From positions 1 through 24,386 of the forward strand of contig JAKQEQ010000147.1 in assembly GCA_029556545.1 (NCBI GenBank): a stretch of DNA of 24,386 nucleotides, given 5' to 3'. The notes beneath the pieces were generated by a model, which worked only from the letters and a program-made list of their open reading frames with translations, made no database searches and was not told the DNA's origin. The stretch is from Candidatus Hydrogenedentota bacterium (GTDB lineage: Bacteria > Hydrogenedentota > Hydrogenedentia > Hydrogenedentales > JAGMZX01). The position numbers and the translations under genes are program-made. Below are positions 17,231 to 24,157 of this stretch, in pieces (position 1 is the stretch's first letter; each line of letters opens with the position of its first letter).

Positions 17231-17443
17231 TCAAGCATGGAAGCCGATGCGTCGCGCGGGTTCGCCGTGCCGGCGGAGGTGATGCACCAGTGAGACGGTC
17301 TCGCCCCCGCGCTGCACGCTCGACACCGTGACCAGTTCCCAGCCGTCCGCGCCGAGGCGGTTCAGCACGTCGTCCAGCGCCTCGGGATCAAAGGCCCCGC
17401 TCTTCACCGGAGACGCCAATGTCTTGTATTCCCAACCTTGCAT
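17231..17443 (-). CDS. DUF4177 small protein
   Basis: A 70-residue protein starting MQGWEYKTLASPVKSG and containing LNRLGADGWELVTVSSVQRGG, which is the DUF4177 pattern. These are small alpha/beta proteins of unknown function, often found between other small accessory genes. It sits 25 nt after the solitary hicB gene on the same strand, and the two may be co-transcribed. Confidence 0.75.
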   Translation of the reverse strand: MQGWEYKTLASPVKSGAFDPEALDDVLNRLGADGWELVTVSSVQRGGETVSLVHHLRRHGEPARRIGFHA

Positions 17444-17468
17444 CTTGTTCTAACCTTGTGTTTGTTCC

Positions 17469-17651
17469 TTAGGTCGCCTGGGGCGAGAGTTCAATGGCAT
17501 CCGGTTCCAAGAACAGTGTTATCGCTTCGCGAATGTTATCGAGCGCTTCCGCCTCGGTGCGGCCGGCGGAGGTGCAGCCCGGGAGTTCCGGACACCACAC
17601 GGCATAGTCCCCGCTTTCGGGATCGCATTCCAATACGACTCGCCACTTCAT
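17469..17651 (-). CDS. Solitary HicB-family protein
   Basis: A 60-residue protein with the HicB fold pattern: MKWRVVLECDPESGDYAVWCPELPGCTSAGRTEAEALDNIREAI. It resembles a degenerate RNase H-like domain without the C-terminal DNA-binding part, as in short HicB proteins. No HicA toxin gene adjoins it, since the flanking genes are DUF4177 and phosphofructokinase. It could be an orphan antitoxin able to act on the HicA 4 kb away, but that is speculation. GGAGA precedes the ATG. Confidence 0.78.
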   Translation of the reverse strand: MKWRVVLECDPESGDYAVWCPELPGCTSAGRTEAEALDNIREAITLFLEPDAIELSPQAT

Positions 17652-17728
17652 AGGTTGGTCTCCATCTTTACGCTTAGAATATCACACCGGCCGTAGCCCC
17701 GCCACAGGGTATATTCATTCCGTCGCTG

Positions 17729-19015
17729 TTACTTCCGCAGCGCTTCGAGAGCATACGGCGGCAGTTTCTTCTCCGCGAAGACAGGCTTGAACCGCGCAAA
17801 CCGTTGGCGTCCGCTGATGACGGGCACGCTGGCCCAATCCTCGCCGATGAGCGGTCTCGCATAACGGACAAAGTCGTCGGTCACGTCGATCTTATTCGGA
17901 GTAATCCAGCCTTCGGGAAACGCGCGCTCGGAGTTCGCCACCTGTTCGAGGGGCGCCTTGTCGTAACGGACGTTATAGATGACACCCGGCTCGCGCAGGA
18001 TCGTCGCCATCCAGCCGTTCTCGCCTGCCCGCGCGATGAGCGCGGCCTGCTGGCCTACCTTGTACGCCTCGTCCAGGTCGACGATGGAGGCGTAGACGCA
18101 GGTATCGCGCTGGTCCGTGCCGGGGACCTGTCCGCGCGCACTGCCGGGAACCGGCAGCTTGTTCTCGTTCAGCAGATTGACGACCTTCTGCGCCACGGTA
18201 ATCTTAGAGGCGCTGAATTGCGTGTGGCCGAAGCTGTCCTTCGTCTCGCCGAGTTCGCCGACGTCGAATCCCTCGCTCACGACAATAATGCACCGCCCGT
18301 TGCGCTTGAGCTGGTCGTTCACGTTGTCGCAGAGCGCTTCCGCGCTTATTTTCGATTCGGAGAGGTAGATCTGGAGCGGCATCTCCCGTTTTGGGTCCGC
18401 GAGCCGCGCCGCCGCAGGGATGAACCCGATTCTTCGGCCCATCGCCTGCATGACGAGCACCGGGTCCGCCGGACAGGACCCCGCGTTCTCCTCGTTCGCG
18501 TTCTGCACCATGCCCATCCAGTAGCGCGCCACGCTGCCGTAGCCGGGCGTGTGGTCGATGAGCTTGAATTCCGAATCGCCCACGTCATTGTCAATGGTCT
18601 TAGGCACGCCGACGGCCACAAGGTCGAGCCCCCGTTCGAGGGCGAGTTGCGCCACCTTGTGCGCCGTGTCCATCGAGTCGTTGCCGCCCGTGTAGAAGAA
18701 GTAGCCGATATCGTGCGCTTTGAAGACCTCGATGACGCGGTTGAAGTCTTCCTGCTGGTCTTTCTTGAGCTTGTAGCGACACGTGCCGATGGACCCCGCG
18801 GCGGGCGTGTAGCGCAGGAGTGCGATCTCCTCCTCGTCCTGCGCGGAAATGTCAAGCAGTTCTTCCTTCAAGACCCCCTCGATGCCGTGCCAGCCCGCGT
18901 AGATACTGCCGAAGGCTTCCGGGAAGCACTTGCAGGTCTCGATGATCCCCCGCAGCGAACTGTTGATTACGGGACTCGGCCCGCCGGACTGGGCGACAAT
19001 GACATTCCTGGGCAT
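17729..19015 (-). CDS. 6-phosphofructokinase, probably PPi-dependent
   Basis: A 428-residue enzyme of the phosphofructokinase superfamily, phosphorylating fructose 6-phosphate in glycolysis. The start VIVAQSGGPSPVINSSLRG, the donor motif GGNDSMDTAHK (ATP enzymes have GGDGS) and PKTIDNDVG (PPi enzymes have this Lys before T-I-D) all favour pyrophosphate as donor, which makes the step reversible. MGRRIGFIPA is the MGR substrate loop. ATG 19015 follows AGAGGA ~10 nt upstream. It lies 54 nt after the TPR lipoprotein gene and probably shares its transcript. The donor should be tested, since sequence alone does not prove it. Confidence 0.88.
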   Translation of the reverse strand: MPRNVIVAQSGGPSPVINSSLRGIIETCKCFPEAFGSIYAGWHGIEGVLKEELLDISAQDEEEIALLRYTPAAGSIGTCRYKLKKDQQEDFNRVIEVFKAHDIGYFFYTGGNDSMDTAHKVAQLALERGLDLVAVGVPKTIDNDVGDSEFKLIDHTPGYGSVARYWMGMVQNANEENAGSCPADPVLVMQAMGRRIGFIPAAARLADPKREMPLQIYLSESKISAEALCDNVNDQLKRNGRCIIVVSEGFDVGELGETKDSFGHTQFSASKITVAQKVVNLLNENKLPVPGSARGQVPGTDQRDTCVYASIVDLDEAYKVGQQAALIARAGENGWMATILREPGVIYNVRYDKAPLEQVANSERAFPEGWITPNKIDVTDDFVRYARPLIGEDWASVPVISGRQRFARFKPVFAEKKLPPYALEALRK

Positions 19016-19069
19016 AATAGTGATCCTCTTGCGTTACTGCATATACGCGACCATGCGCCGGTCAGCCCG

Positions 19070-19732
19070 CTAATCACGACTCTCCGATGGCACGGAGGGG
19101 CCCTCCCCGGGCGACGCCCCGGCGCCGGACTGGATAGGCAGTCCGCGGCTGAGATACGCGTCGCGCTGGTCCGCGAGTATACGGTATTTGTGTGCGCGCG
19201 CCAACTCATTCTCGGGATACTTCTCGAGGACCTCGTTGATCGCTTTCAGCGCCTCGGTGCGGCCCCGCAGAAGATACAGCACCTGCACGCGCGCCAGGCG
19301 TCGGTCGAGATCGGTTTCCGGGCGCTCCGGCATCGCTTCATATTTATCGAGCGCGGTCGCGTAACAGACCCGCGCCTCGGCCTTGCGGTCCGCAAGTTCC
19401 AGGAAGATGCCCTGCGCCAGGTAGGCGTCGGCGTCGTGAGGATCGTGTTTGATCGCCTGCATCAGCGTTTCGACCGCATCTTCGTAGCGCTGGAGCGTGC
19501 CGAGCACGGCCGCCTTGCTCTTGTACGGCAGCGTGTACTTCGGGTCCGCCGCAATGGCGTCGTCAAACAGGCGCAACGCCTCGTCGAGATTGCCCGCCTC
19601 CGCCTCGATGGTTGCCTGCCGCGCGCACTCGATGGCCTGCGTCTTGGGTACATGCTCGCGGGAACGTTCGGGGCCGTAGCAACCGGCGACGCATAAGGCC
19701 AGAACGACGATAATGGGACTAATAGGACCCAT
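19070..19732 (-). CDS. TPR-repeat lipoprotein
   Basis: From ATG 19732 the product has 220 residues. It begins MGPISPIIVVLALCVAGC, a short lipoprotein signal with lipobox VAGC, so the mature protein should be anchored by lipid at a membrane. The rest is helical with TPR-like repeats: GNLDEALRLFDDAIAADPKY, LQRYEDAVETLMQAIKHDPHDADAYLAQG and a further GRTEALKAINEVLEKYPENELARAHKY. ATGs at 19777, 19795 and 19819 in the same frame would add residues encoded by the 9-nt repeat (Gly-Pro-Met-Gly-Arg-Ile type), so I think they are not the true start. It probably assembles other envelope proteins; the partner is unknown. Confidence 0.75.
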   Translation of the reverse strand: MGPISPIIVVLALCVAGCYGPERSREHVPKTQAIECARQATIEAEAGNLDEALRLFDDAIAADPKYTLPYKSKAAVLGTLQRYEDAVETLMQAIKHDPHDADAYLAQGIFLELADRKAEARVCYATALDKYEAMPERPETDLDRRLARVQVLYLLRGRTEALKAINEVLEKYPENELARAHKYRILADQRDAYLSRGLPIQSGAGASPGEGPSVPSESRD

Positions 19733-19805
19733 AGGACCTATGGGCCGAGTCCCCAATACGCGTATTATTCGTCCCATTGGTCCTATTCGTCCCATACGTC
19801 CTATT
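19712..19805. repeat. Mirrored 9-nt-period GGAC/GTCC repeats around a 12-nt palindrome
   Basis: On the plus strand GGAC occurs at 19716, 19725 and 19734 (GGCC at 19743), and GTCC occurs at 19771, 19780, 19789 and 19798. Both series have an exact 9-nt period. Between the arms lies AATACGCGTATT (19755-19766), a perfect palindrome. The arms are imperfect reverse complements (26 of 33 positions by my count), so RNA from either strand could fold into a long stem. It covers the 5' end of the TPR gene and most of the gap to the LarA-family gene. Confidence 0.7.
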
Positions 19806-19838
19806 GCCACCGCGAACATAACCGCTAAGGTGCCTCAC

Positions 19839-21104
19839 TCACGTCTCGGTACACGCTTCCGACCGCAGCCGGTAGAGGATTTCCCCGGCGTCGGGCACGT
19901 GCAGCCGGCCCGCGTCCTCACGATCCTTCCAGTCGTCTAGGTGGATGCTTGCCGGATCGCGATAGCCCAGGTTTATCGCCCGGCACTCGTCCTCCGGGAT
20001 GCCGGTGGCCAGCGTGACCTGCACGCGCGGTTTCTCGACGCCATTCTCGTAAACGCCCATGCCGCGCACGTGCGTCGAATGGGCCAAGATACCGCCGGGA
20101 ATGTCGCGGAACTTTTCCACCTGCGCGAGAAAATAGTCGCGACAGTGGTAGCCGATGCGCTTGATGAGCGCCCCGTGCGTCACGCTGACCTCGCGCACGT
20201 GCGGCGCGTAAATAATGAGTTCACCGCCGTCCGCGACCACGGGTTCGAGCTTGTACATGCACTTGCCCGCCACCCAGATATCGTCGTACATCTTCGGCGC
20301 GACGGCGAGCACGCTGTCGAAGGGCCGGTCCTTGTACACGACATGGACTTTCGCCGACAGGTCCGCCGCCGCGGACCACGCCTCCTCGGGCGCGCCGAAG
20401 AAGACCGCCTTGGTTTCCTTCTTCACCACGGTGAGGCAGAAACAGCGTTTCTCGACGGGGATGAGCGAAGCGGCCTTGTCCACCACCGCGCGCACCGGCG
20501 TGTGCTTTGTGCCGTTAATCCGATAGTTCGTGATGAGTGCGCCCAGCCAATGGAACAGGTTCAGGATTTCCGCGCCCGCCACGCCCGGAAAGAAGTACTT
20601 GTTGCCGCCGCTGAACCCGACCACTTCGTGCGGGAAAACAGGGCCCATGATGCACACGAGGTCGTATTCCAGAACGCGCTTGTTGATCATGACATCGACG
20701 GCCTGACGCATCCGGCCCTCGGAGAGTTCGGCGATGTCGTCTTCACCGAGCGTGCCAATGCACGCCAGCGCCGCCGGATTGTCCCACTCGTGGTTGAAGA
20801 TGCCCACCTCCGCGAAGGTCGTCTCCCGTTCGCGTGGCGTAATGCCCAGGCGCGGAAGAATTACGTCGTCCGGCTCCGGCGGATGCGTGCCGAGCGCGAT
20901 CAGCAGGTCCATCTTCTTCGCTCGTCCCCGCAGCGCCTCCCACGCCGCGCGGAACATGGTCGCCATCGGCATGCTGCGCGTATGGTCCGGAACGATGAAC
21001 AGCACCCGCTTGCCGTCCAGCGGCGTGCTGTCCAACGCCTCGCGCACGAAGCCGCGAATGGCGTCTTCGTTCAAGAAACCGTCTTCGCTGATCCGTGAAA
21101 GCAC
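19839..21104 (-). CDS. LarA-family nickel-pincer enzyme (DUF2088)
   Basis: A 421-residue protein, the same length class as lactate racemase LarA. The N-terminal motif VPDHTRSMP matches the LarA DHTR motif. In FPHEVVGFSGGNKYFFPG and the following NLFHW, the His, Lys and His spacing (-10, 0, +16) equals that of LarA H174, K184 and H200, the residues that bind nickel and carry the pincer nucleotide. It is therefore likely to use the NPN cofactor to racemise or epimerise a 2-hydroxy acid or a related alcohol. The substrate is not known, since the family is wider than lactate. Start GTG 21104 has AAAGG ~8 nt upstream. LarB, LarC and LarE are not in the window. Confidence 0.85.
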   Translation of the reverse strand: MLSRISEDGFLNEDAIRGFVREALDSTPLDGKRVLFIVPDHTRSMPMATMFRAAWEALRGRAKKMDLLIALGTHPPEPDDVILPRLGITPRERETTFAEVGIFNHEWDNPAALACIGTLGEDDIAELSEGRMRQAVDVMINKRVLEYDLVCIMGPVFPHEVVGFSGGNKYFFPGVAGAEILNLFHWLGALITNYRINGTKHTPVRAVVDKAASLIPVEKRCFCLTVVKKETKAVFFGAPEEAWSAAADLSAKVHVVYKDRPFDSVLAVAPKMYDDIWVAGKCMYKLEPVVADGGELIIYAPHVREVSVTHGALIKRIGYHCRDYFLAQVEKFRDIPGGILAHSTHVRGMGVYENGVEKPRVQVTLATGIPEDECRAINLGYRDPASIHLDDWKDREDAGRLHVPDAGEILYRLRSEACTET

Positions 21105-21166
21105 GTCGTACCTTTCTGAATAGTCTCCGCAATAGTGGCGAAATGCGCCTTCAACACACGAAAAGA

Positions 21167-21196
21167 ATAGTACTTTCCCGCCGATTGTTAAGGCAA
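21167..21196 (-). promoter_or_regulatory. Possible promoter of the LarA-family gene
   Basis: On the minus strand TTGCCT (21196-21191), an 18-nt spacer and TACTAT (21172-21167) give four matches each to the two housekeeping hexamers. It would start transcription ~60 nt before the GTG at 21104. The remainder of the 197-nt gap between this gene and hicA holds no gene that I can see. Confidence 0.35.
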
Positions 21197-21301
21197 GCGA
21201 ACCAAGGCGCACTGAGCAACACGAGCGATGAATCGCCGACGGCGCGCGCGTGCTGAATCCGAGGACGCTGTAGTCGGAATCCAAAGCCACGTTAGAACGG
21301 G

Positions 21302-21550
21302 TTAGAGCAGGCCCAGGCGTCGCAGGTCAGCCTCGGTCCAACGCGCCTGCGCGTCGAGCATACTTCGCAACGTACCCGGCGCGAAGGTATCGGACGAATG
21401 ATGGAATGACACCGTGACGCGCCGCCCGTCAGGATGCTTATAGTGACGATGACTGCCGCGCTGTCGCAGGAGGATGAAACCATCATCATGAAGCGCGGCG
21501 ACTATTCGCCGGGCCGTGAGGCCGGGCATCAACGCATAATTGATCGTCAT
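21302..21550 (-). CDS. hicA: HicA-family mRNA interferase toxin
   Basis: An 82-residue protein with the HicA double-stranded-RNA-binding-like fold: LTARRIVAALHDDGFILLRQRGSHRHYKHPDGRRVTVSFH. The conserved His of GSHRHY is the expected catalytic residue. HicA toxins cleave mRNA when not bound by HicB. The ATG at 21550 overlaps the hicB stop as ATGA, so the order is hicB then hicA, with translational coupling. The C-terminal ~25 residues (LDAQARWTEADLRRLGLL) form a longer helix than in the shortest HicA proteins. Confidence 0.87.
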   Translation of the reverse strand: MTINYALMPGLTARRIVAALHDDGFILLRQRGSHRHYKHPDGRRVTVSFHHSSDTFAPGTLRSMLDAQARWTEADLRRLGLL

Positions 21551-21780
21551 ACGGTCACGGCAATTGCCGGCTGTTCGTTCTGGCGAATACTCGTGGGAAG
21601 CGGCTCTCCGTCCTCGATGAGGGATTCAATCACCATTTGGGCCACTTCTTGGATATTTCGGATTGCCTCTTCTCTGGTGTAGCCCCATGTGGCGGCGCCG
21701 CGCGCCTCCAACTCGGGGACGTAGGCGCGCCACCTGTCCTCGTCAGCCTCGACAACGATAGGAATGATGTAGGACCGCAT
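21547..21780 (-). CDS. hicB: HicB-family antitoxin
   Basis: A 77-residue protein starting MRSYIIPIVVEADEDRWRAYVPELEARGAATWGYTREEAIRNIQEVAQMVIESLIEDGEPLP, the HicB pattern of the short form with a partial RNase H-like fold and no separate DNA-binding domain. It should bind HicA and block its active site. AAAGGA lies ~10 nt before ATG 21780. An AT-rich stretch with TATATT (minus strand, 21810-21805) lies just upstream, and a TTGACT further up (21840-21835) is too far away to be its partner (24-nt spacer). Confidence 0.87.
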   Translation of the reverse strand: MRSYIIPIVVEADEDRWRAYVPELEARGAATWGYTREEAIRNIQEVAQMVIESLIEDGEPLPTSIRQNEQPAIAVTV

Positions 21781-21847
21781 TGCACAGATTCCTTTTGCAT
21801 ATAGAATATAACACAACCCTCGAGTATTTGGCGGAGTCAACATGATT

Positions 21848-22984
21848 TCAGGGCGCGTGAAAGCCAATTCTTTGCAGCTTTCCCTCCAAACCCTCATCTG
21901 GCGGCGTTACGGCCACGCGCGTGTTCTGGAACTCGCGGCGGCGCGGATACTCCTTGCGCAGCCGGTCGAAATGGGCGGGTTGGGCCTCGGCGGGCAGAGC
22001 GAGCATATCGCGCATGGCCGCGTCGTCGCGCATGACGTCGTAGACGGCGCGTACCGCCCGCGGCAGCGCGTCCGGCTCGTCGGAATAGACCGTCAACTCG
22101 GGCACGTCCGGTTCCGGGAGCAGCGGCGCGGGCTCCCAGGCCGGTTGCAGGCCGAGGCAACGGCACGCCGCTTCATACACCTGGAGTGTGCCGTTGACCT
22201 TGCCGTCGAAGGAATAGCCGGCGATATGGGGCGTGGCGATGTCCACCATTTCCAGCAATTCGACGTCCACTGCCGGCTCGCCTTCCCACACGTCAAGCAC
22301 GGCCCCGCGCAGATGGCCACCCTCCAGTGCGGCCTTGAGCGCCCGGTTGTCGCAGACGGCGCCGCGCGCGGTGTTCAGGAAGTGCGCGCCCGGCTTCATG
22401 CGCCGCAGGAACCGTTCATCCGCCAGATGCCACGTCGGGTGCGCGCCGCCTTTTTCGAGCGGCACGTGCAATGTCACGATATCGCAATCGAGAATCTCCT
22501 CGATGGGGCGGTATTTCGGATTCCCCGACTGTTCGAGGAGGGGCGGATCATTGAGGACGCAGCGCAGGCCGAGCGGCTCGGCCTTCAGCAATACGCGCCC
22601 GCCTACGTTGCCGACCCCCACGATACCGAGCGACTTTCCTTCGAGGGCGAACGAATGCCGATCCGCAAGCGCCAGCAGCGCCGCAACGATATACTCGGCT
22701 ACGCTGTTCGCGTTGCAGCCCGGCGCGCTAGCAAAGCCTATCCCGCGCGACGCCAGGTAAGCCTTGTCGATGTGATCCTCGCCGATGGTGCACGTGCCCA
22801 CAAAGCGCACCGACGTCCCGCCAAGGAGCCGCGCGTCCACCGTCGTGATGGACCGCACGATCAGCAAATCTACATCCCGGAGCGCTTCCGGCGTAATGGC
22901 GCGACCGGGGCGCGTTCGCACCGCGCCCAGCGTTGAAAACGCCTCTTCCGCATAGGGGATGTTAGCGTCGGCAAGAACGACCAT
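21848..22984 (-). CDS. pdxB: 4-phosphoerythronate dehydrogenase
   Basis: The product has 378 residues, the same length as E. coli PdxB. PdxB oxidises 4-phosphoerythronate in DXP-dependent vitamin B6 synthesis. Motifs are VRSITTVD and FVGTCTIGEDHID in the substrate domain, GVGNVGGRVL as nucleotide loop, the Arg of NTARGAVCDN, the Glu of VWEGEPAVD and the His of TPHIAGYSFDGK. The last ~90 residues match the PdxB-specific dimerisation domain (DUF3410 type). ATG 22984 starts MVVLADANIPYAEEAF. Together with the dehydrogenase at 12-13 kb it makes two D-2-hydroxyacid dehydrogenases in the window, clearly different genes. Confidence 0.95.
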   Translation of the reverse strand: MVVLADANIPYAEEAFSTLGAVRTRPGRAITPEALRDVDLLIVRSITTVDARLLGGTSVRFVGTCTIGEDHIDKAYLASRGIGFASAPGCNANSVAEYIVAALLALADRHSFALEGKSLGIVGVGNVGGRVLLKAEPLGLRCVLNDPPLLEQSGNPKYRPIEEILDCDIVTLHVPLEKGGAHPTWHLADERFLRRMKPGAHFLNTARGAVCDNRALKAALEGGHLRGAVLDVWEGEPAVDVELLEMVDIATPHIAGYSFDGKVNGTLQVYEAACRCLGLQPAWEPAPLLPEPDVPELTVYSDEPDALPRAVRAVYDVMRDDAAMRDMLALPAEAQPAHFDRLRKEYPRRREFQNTRVAVTPPDEGLEGKLQRIGFHAP

Positions 22985-23135
22985 GATGTGCAATACCCTG
23001 CGTGGCGCGCCTTTCTCCGGTGGTGCGTCCCGCCTCACTCCGCCCGCGGGGACTGGCACAAGCGACGACGCGCCTCGCGTGGGAGACGCGCCTGTCCTCT
23101 CCCGGGGGCCGTGTGTTCACTCGAGGATAGAATAT

Positions 23136-23408
23136 CTACGCCAATGGCGACCCGCTCGAACGCGCCTGGCTCTCGACAGCGTTCTTGATATCGGTCAGCG
23201 TGTCATTCATTTTGAACAGGAGAATCAACAACTCCGCGTAAATGCGCACGAGCACGGGACCGAGGACAAGCATGAACAGACCCGCCACGCCGCTGCCTGC
23301 GATAATCGCTCCAAGTCCGCCAATTACGCACACGACCACGCCAATCCAGAAGACGACCTGGATAATGATCGGCGTCAACATCTTGCGAAAGGATAGAAAG
23401 TCTTCCAT
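23136..23408 (-). CDS. DUF4282 membrane protein
   Basis: A 90-residue protein starting MEDFLSFRKMLTPIIIQVVFWIG, with two membrane helices (~11-33 and ~38-60) and a soluble end (VRIYAELLILLFKMNDTLTDIKNA). The FLSFRKMLTP start and RIYAELLILLFKMND match DUF4282. The function is unknown. It lies 151 nt before pdxB on the same strand. A long hairpin lies in its upstream region at 23435-23481. Confidence 0.8.
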   Translation of the reverse strand: MEDFLSFRKMLTPIIIQVVFWIGVVVCVIGGLGAIIAGSGVAGLFMLVLGPVLVRIYAELLILLFKMNDTLTDIKNAVESQARSSGSPLA

Positions 23409-23434
23409 TGCGATTTCCTCCGTTCTGCGGTTGT

Positions 23435-23481
23435 GGCCGCCATTACCCGCGGGCGTGCGCAGACACGCCCGCGTCGCGGCC
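23435..23481. other. Long GC-rich stem-loop upstream of the DUF4282 gene
   Basis: CGCGGGCGTG (23448-23457) and CACGCCCGCG (23464-23473) form a perfect 10-bp stem with a 6-nt loop. An outer GGCCGC (23435-23440) pairs with GCGGCC (23476-23481). No T-run follows on either strand, so this is not a plain terminator. On the minus strand it would be in the leader of the DUF4282 gene, 27-73 nt before the ATG. Confidence 0.5.
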
Positions 23482-23566
23482 CCGATTGCTCAAGCCACAC
23501 GATAGCACACTTTCCGAGGAACATACACTGCACCGACCAGGCCGGGTTGAGACGCCGTTCGGGGTA

Positions 23567-23595
23567 TTGACAACTGCGCCTGTAATACGTACAAT
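23567..23595 (+). promoter_or_regulatory. Strong sigma70-type promoter of the second brnT
   Basis: TTGACA (23567-23572) is a perfect -35 box, followed by a 17-nt spacer and TACAAT (23590-23595), one base from consensus. This is the best promoter in the window. The start of transcription should be near 23602, only ~9 nt before the first codon of the BrnT-like frame. Confidence 0.75.
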
Positions 23596-23610
23596 GTACA
23601 TATACCCAGT

Positions 23611-23903
23611 CTGCGATTCGAATGGGATGAAACGAAGAACCGGGACAATACGAGAAAACACGGCGTCTCGTTTGAGGAAGCGCAAACCGTGTTCCTGGAC
23701 GAGCGCGCCATTCGATACTTCGACCCGGACCACTCTCAGCACGAGGACCGGTTCCTCATGCTGGGAATGTCAATCAAGCTCAGGACCCTTGTGGTGTGTC
23801 ATTGTTTTCGGGAGGGGGAGTCCGTGATCCGCATTATTTCCGCACGCAGGGCAAGCAGCAAAGAGACCCGGGATTACTGGGCGTTTTGGAGTTGGAGTCA
23901 TGA
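23611..23903 (+). pseudogene. Second BrnT toxin gene, abnormal start and stop
   Basis: The translated frame from 23611 reads LRFEWDETKNRDNTRKHGVSFEEAQTVF, then DPDHS and RIISARRASSKETRDYW, a near-complete BrnT of ~90 residues. Where BrnT normally has its first Met there is CTG, and no ATG, GTG or TTG is in frame between the upstream stop (23548-23550) and 23688; the GTG at 23689 would drop the first 26 residues. The frame does not stop at the end of the toxin but runs to 24207, across brnA. A stop overlapping the brnA ATG (TGA 23901-23903, as ATGA) is in the frame one base back, so a single-base indel near TTTT (23884-23887) would explain the loss. Decay, sequencing error and non-standard initiation or frameshifting are all possible. 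Confidence 0.7.
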
Positions 23904-24118
23904 GAGAACATTACGATTTTGCCAAGATGCAGGGGCGGAAGAATCCGCACATCAAGCAACTCAAGCAGCCTGTAACGATCCGCCTGGACCAGCCGACGGT
24001 CGCATATTTCAAGGCGCTGGCGAAAGAGGCGGGTATGCCGTATCAGAGCCTCATCAACCTGTACCTCCGGGACTGCGCGCAAAAGCGAAAAAAACTGTCC
24101 ATGAGGTGGGTGTCTTGA
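23900..24118 (+). CDS. brnA: BrnA-family antitoxin
   Basis: A 72-residue protein: MREHYDFAKMQGRKNPHI at the start, then the ribbon-helix-helix-like region QPVTIRLDQPTVAYFKALAKEAGMPYQSLINLYLRDC and a basic end. This is the usual BrnT partner pattern, with DNA-binding and toxin-neutralising roles. The ATG at 23900 overlaps the stop that the toxin gene should have. No clear ribosome binding site (GGAG is ~6-10 nt upstream within the toxin frame). It is intact, unlike the toxin. Confidence 0.82.
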   Translation: MREHYDFAKMQGRKNPHIKQLKQPVTIRLDQPTVAYFKALAKEAGMPYQSLINLYLRDCAQKRKKLSMRWVS

Positions 24119-24157
24119 ACAGTTCTCGTTATCGGCCTGAAGGAAGCCAACGCGCGC

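Noticed and set aside
17804-19696. A 630-codon open frame on the plus strand opposite phosphofructokinase and the TPR gene
   Set aside because: It spans two clear genes on the minus strand and their gap and shows no family pattern or ribosome binding site.
19941-21098. A 385-codon plus-strand frame opposite the LarA-family gene
   Set aside because: It is an antisense shadow; the minus-strand frame keeps the nickel-site residues.
21842-22936. A 364-codon plus-strand frame opposite pdxB
   Set aside because: It is an antisense shadow of a complete PdxB and has no recognisable domains.
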